8,967 nt of DNA from an uncultured bacterium (GTDB taxonomy: Bacteria; Bacillota; Clostridia; Lachnospirales; Lachnospiraceae): contig CAMTZV010000025.1 of NCBI GenBank assembly GCA_947086625.1, positions 1 through 8,967 on the forward strand. Reading direction: 5' to 3'. Below are positions 6,701 through 8,967 of this stretch, piece after piece. Below the pieces are notes generated by a model, which ran no database searches, had not been told where the DNA came from, and saw nothing but the letters and a program-made list of their open reading frames with translations. The position numbers and the translations under genes are program-made. The stretch's first letter is position 1. Every line of letters starts with the position of its first letter.

Positions 6701-8120
6701 CGGCGGAAAAGGGGCGCGGGCGGGCAGGCCGGGCGGCGGGAATGCCAAAGCGGGGCGCGCGAAAAACGGCGGCGGGAATGCCAAAGCGGGGCATGCGAAA
6801 AGCGGAGGCGTGAACGAGCGGGAGCTGGCGCTTGAAATTTTGCTGCTCGTGACGCGCGACGGCGTGCACAGCCATCTGGCGCTCTCGGATGTGCTCGGGA
6901 AATACCAGTATCTGGAAAAAAAGAGCCGCGCGTTCATCAGTTGTCTTGTGCAGGGGACGCTTGAGCGGATGCTGGAGATGGATTATGTCATCGACCGGTT
7001 TTCGAAAACGCCGGTGAAAAAGATGAAACCGGTTATCCGCTGTATTTTGCGAAGCGGCGTCTATCAGATTTTGTACATGGACGGCGTGCGGGATGCCGCG
7101 GCGTGCGATGAGGCGGTGCGCCTTGCGGTAAAAAAAGGCTTTTCGGGTTTAAAGGGCTTTGTGAACGGCGTGCTGCGCGCGGTCTGCCGGGCGAAGGACG
7201 CGGGCTTTCTTTCGTATCCCGACGAGGAGACGTCGCCGGAGGAGTATCTGTCGGTTTGCTGTTCGATCCCGCCGTGGCTTGTGCAGCGGTGGGTGGCGGA
7301 TTACGGTTATGCAGATGCAAAACAAATCTGCCTCATGTCCCTGCAAAAAAAGCCGACGGCGGTGCGTGTCAGCACGGCGCGGATCTCCGTGGAGGAGCTG
7401 AAACGGGAGCTGTTGGCAGATGGGATATCCGTGCGGGAGGGCGGCGCAGACGGTGCGCTGCTGATCGACGGGTATGATTTCCTCGGAAAAATCCCCGCGT
7501 TTGTGCGGGGCGATTTCTATGTGCAGGATATCAGCTCGATGCAGGCCGTGCAGGCGGCGGGCATAAAGCCGGGCTGGAACATCATCGACGTCTGCGCCGC
7601 GCCCGGCGGCAAGGCGGTCTATGCGGCGCAGCTTGCGGGGGAGCGAGGGCGTGTGCTGGCGCGCGATCTGACGGCGTACAAGACGGCGCTCATAGAGGAA
7701 AACAGGGAGCGCTGCCATGCGGACAATCTCTCCGTGGAGGTGTGGGACGCCACTGTTCCCGATGACGGCATCGCAAAAAGTGCCGATCTTGTCATCGCGG
7801 ACCTGCCCTGCTCGGGGCTTGGCGTGCTGCGGGGAAAGCCGGACATCAAGTACAACATGTCGCCGGAGCAGATGCGGGAGCTGGCCGCTTTGCAGCGGGA
7901 CATCTTATCCGTCGTGCAGGCGTATGTGAAGCCGGGCGGAAGGCTTCTCTACAGCACGTGCACGATAAGCCGCATGGAGAACGAGGACAATGCGGCGTGG
8001 TTTTTGCGGGCGTTTCCGGGGTTTTCACTCGTGTGTGAAGAGCAGCTTTTTCCCGATGAGACGCGGGACGGGTTTTATTTTGCGGTGTTTGAGGAAAGAG
8101 GACATGGAACAACGTTTTGA
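6693..8120 (+). CDS. rsmB: 16S rRNA (cytosine-C5)-methyltransferase RsmB with extra N-terminal Gly/Lys/Arg tail
   Basis: SAM-dependent methyltransferase of the RsmB/Sun/NOL1 family, which in E. coli methylates C967 of 16S rRNA. It has 475 residues from GTG 6693, longer than the roughly 430-450 usual for RsmB. The excess is a tail of about 39 residues rich in Gly, Ala, Lys and Arg, made mostly of two copies of a 12-residue unit (14-25 and 26-37). The NusB-like RNA-binding domain follows (about 41-170, beginning NERELALEILL). The methyltransferase domain has the SAM motif CAAPGGK (301-307), DLPCSGLG with C373, and YSTCT with nucleophile candidate C423, so both catalytic cysteines are present. 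The start is GTG and overlaps the peptidase gene by 8 nt. The stop overlaps rlmN by 17 nt. Confidence 0.94.
   Translation: MTDGGKGARAGRPGGGNAKAGRAKNGGGNAKAGHAKSGGVNERELALEILLLVTRDGVHSHLALSDVLGKYQYLEKKSRAFISCLVQGTLERMLEMDYVIDRFSKTPVKKMKPVIRCILRSGVYQILYMDGVRDAAACDEAVRLAVKKGFSGLKGFVNGVLRAVCRAKDAGFLSYPDEETSPEEYLSVCCSIPPWLVQRWVADYGYADAKQICLMSLQKKPTAVRVSTARISVEELKRELLADGISVREGGADGALLIDGYDFLGKIPAFVRGDFYVQDISSMQAVQAAGIKPGWNIIDVCAAPGGKAVYAAQLAGERGRVLARDLTAYKTALIEENRERCHADNLSVEVWDATVPDDGIAKSADLVIADLPCSGLGVLRGKPDIKYNMSPEQMRELAALQRDILSVVQAYVKPGGRLLYSTCTISRMENEDNAAWFLRAFPGFSLVCEEQLFPDETRDGFYFAVFEERGHGTTF
6732..6803 (+). repeat. Two tandem 36-bp units inside rsmB
   Basis: Positions 6732-6767 and 6768-6803 are adjacent copies of a 36-bp unit differing, by eye, at three bases. 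Each encodes 12 residues of pattern GGGNAKAG(R/H)AK(N/S). The unit is a multiple of three, so copy number can change without breaking the frame. It lies entirely in the N-terminal tail, upstream of the conserved NusB-like domain. Confidence 0.9.
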
Positions 8121-8967
8121 TCTGAAGTCAGCCTCCATGGATGAGCTGACGCAGTTTTTGTCTGCGCTCGGCGAGCGGCCCTTCCGCGCGCGGCAGCTCT
8201 ATGAGTGGATGCATGAAAAGCAGGCCGCATCCGTCGATGCCATGACAAATATCCCGAAGGGGCTGCGCGCAAAGCTGCAGGAGCGCGCTGTCTTTACGGT
8301 GCTCACACAGGCGGACGTGCAGGTATCGGGGCAGGACGGCACGCGCAAATACCTGTTTGAGCTGGCGGACGGCAACGTGATTGAGAGCGTGTTCATGCGC
8401 TATCGGCACGGCAACAGTGTGTGCATTTCCTCGCAGGCGGGGTGCCGCATGGGCTGCCGCTTCTGCGCCTCGACGCTGGAGGGGCTTGCACGGGATTTAA
8501 CGCCCGCGGAGATGCTCGAGCAGATTTACCGCATCGGCGCCGATGTGGGGGAGCGCATCTCAAACGTGGTTGTCATGGGAAGCGGGGAGCCGCTCGACAA
8601 CTATGAAAACCTGCTGCGGTTTTTGCGGCTTTTGACGGATGAGCACGGGCTTCATATGAGCCAGCGAAACGTCACGGTCTCGACGTGCGGCCTCGTGCCC
8701 CGCATGTACGAGCTGGCGGATGAGGGGTTGCAGATCACGCTGGCGCTCTCACTGCACGCCGCGACGCAGGAAAAGCGATTAGAGCTCATGCCGGTCGCGG
8801 CAAAGTATGGGCTGGACGAGGTGATCGGCGCATGCGACTACTATTTTAAGCAGACCGGGCGGCGCGTGACGTTCGAGTACGCGCTCGTGGGCGGCGTCAA
8901 CGACACGGATACGGACGCGGCACAGCTTGCGCGCCTTTTGAGGGGGAGAAACTGTCATGTCAATCTG
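8104..8967 (+). CDS. rlmN: Dual-specificity 23S rRNA/tRNA adenine-C2 methyltransferase RlmN, 3' end outside window
   Basis: Radical-SAM enzyme that methylates C2 of A2503 in 23S rRNA and of A37 in some tRNAs, affecting decoding accuracy. The frame runs from ATG 8104 to the window edge with no stop; 288 residues are visible of the roughly 340-360 expected. The N-terminal accessory domain includes the FRARQLYEW stretch (26-34). The radical-SAM cluster motif C114-x3-C118-x2-C121 is intact in QAGCRMGCRFC. MGSGEPLDNY (158-167), STCGLVP (194-200) and ALSLHA (215-220) fit the family. The C-terminal methyl-carrying cysteine lies beyond the window. The start overlaps rsmB by 17 nt. GAGG at 8091-8094 serves as ribosome binding site. 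In related clostridia a PP2C phosphatase and a PrkC-type kinase often follow, but they are not visible here. Confidence 0.96.
   Translation, partial: MEQRFDLKSASMDELTQFLSALGERPFRARQLYEWMHEKQAASVDAMTNIPKGLRAKLQERAVFTVLTQADVQVSGQDGTRKYLFELADGNVIESVFMRYRHGNSVCISSQAGCRMGCRFCASTLEGLARDLTPAEMLEQIYRIGADVGERISNVVVMGSGEPLDNYENLLRFLRLLTDEHGLHMSQRNVTVSTCGLVPRMYELADEGLQITLALSLHAATQEKRLELMPVAAKYGLDEVIGACDYYFKQTGRRVTFEYALVGGVNDTDTDAAQLARLLRGRNCHVNL

Noticed and set aside
6732..6803. Tandem 36-bp units as a CRISPR-like or mobile repeat
   Set aside because: The two copies are directly adjacent without spacers, in frame in a coding tail, with no inverted ends or cas genes.
1..8967. A new multi-gene system (defence, biosynthetic or mobile)
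   Set aside because: Seven of the eight genes are recognisable housekeeping families in a familiar order. No insertion boundaries, tRNA, integrase, toxin-like genes or clear base-composition shift were seen.

Overview
The window is a compact, single-strand (+) run of housekeeping genes from a GC-rich Firmicute, most likely a member of the Clostridia and plausibly of the Lachnospiraceae. Three things suggest this. The gene order murE-priA-def-fmt-YugP peptidase-rsmB-rlmN is familiar from that group. The ribosome binding sites are strong AGGAGG types. The MurE carries a DAP-type substrate motif. The taxonomic call rests on recalled gene order and protein style, not on a database search.

Layout. 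Positions 2-784 are the 3' part of a gene whose product resembles an HD-GYP signalling domain that has lost its HD and GYP signatures. Next come murE (781-2256, cell-wall peptide ligase), priA (2246-4465, replication-restart helicase), def (4487-4957, peptide deformylase), fmt (4982-5908, Met-tRNA formyltransferase), a YugP-type membrane zinc metallopeptidase (5990-6700), rsmB (6693-8120, 16S rRNA m5C methyltransferase) and the 5' part of rlmN (8104 to the window end, 23S rRNA and tRNA m2A methyltransferase). No RNA gene, mobile element or CRISPR array was seen, and there is no gene-free stretch over 300 bases.

The genes are almost certainly cotranscribed. Four junctions overlap (4, 11, 8 and 17 nt) and two have gaps of only 21-24 nt. 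The one larger gap (81 nt, between fmt and the peptidase) holds a perfect 9-bp hairpin without a U-tract. Functionally the block joins wall precursor synthesis, replication-fork rescue, the formyl-methionine cycle (Fmt adds the formyl group, Def removes it) and ribosome modification.

I found no new multi-gene system. The points worth a second look are the degenerate HD-GYP-like protein coupled to murE, a MurE with several non-canonical family motifs, a duplicated 12-residue Gly/Lys/Arg-rich module forming an extra N-terminal tail on RsmB, and the hairpin after fmt.
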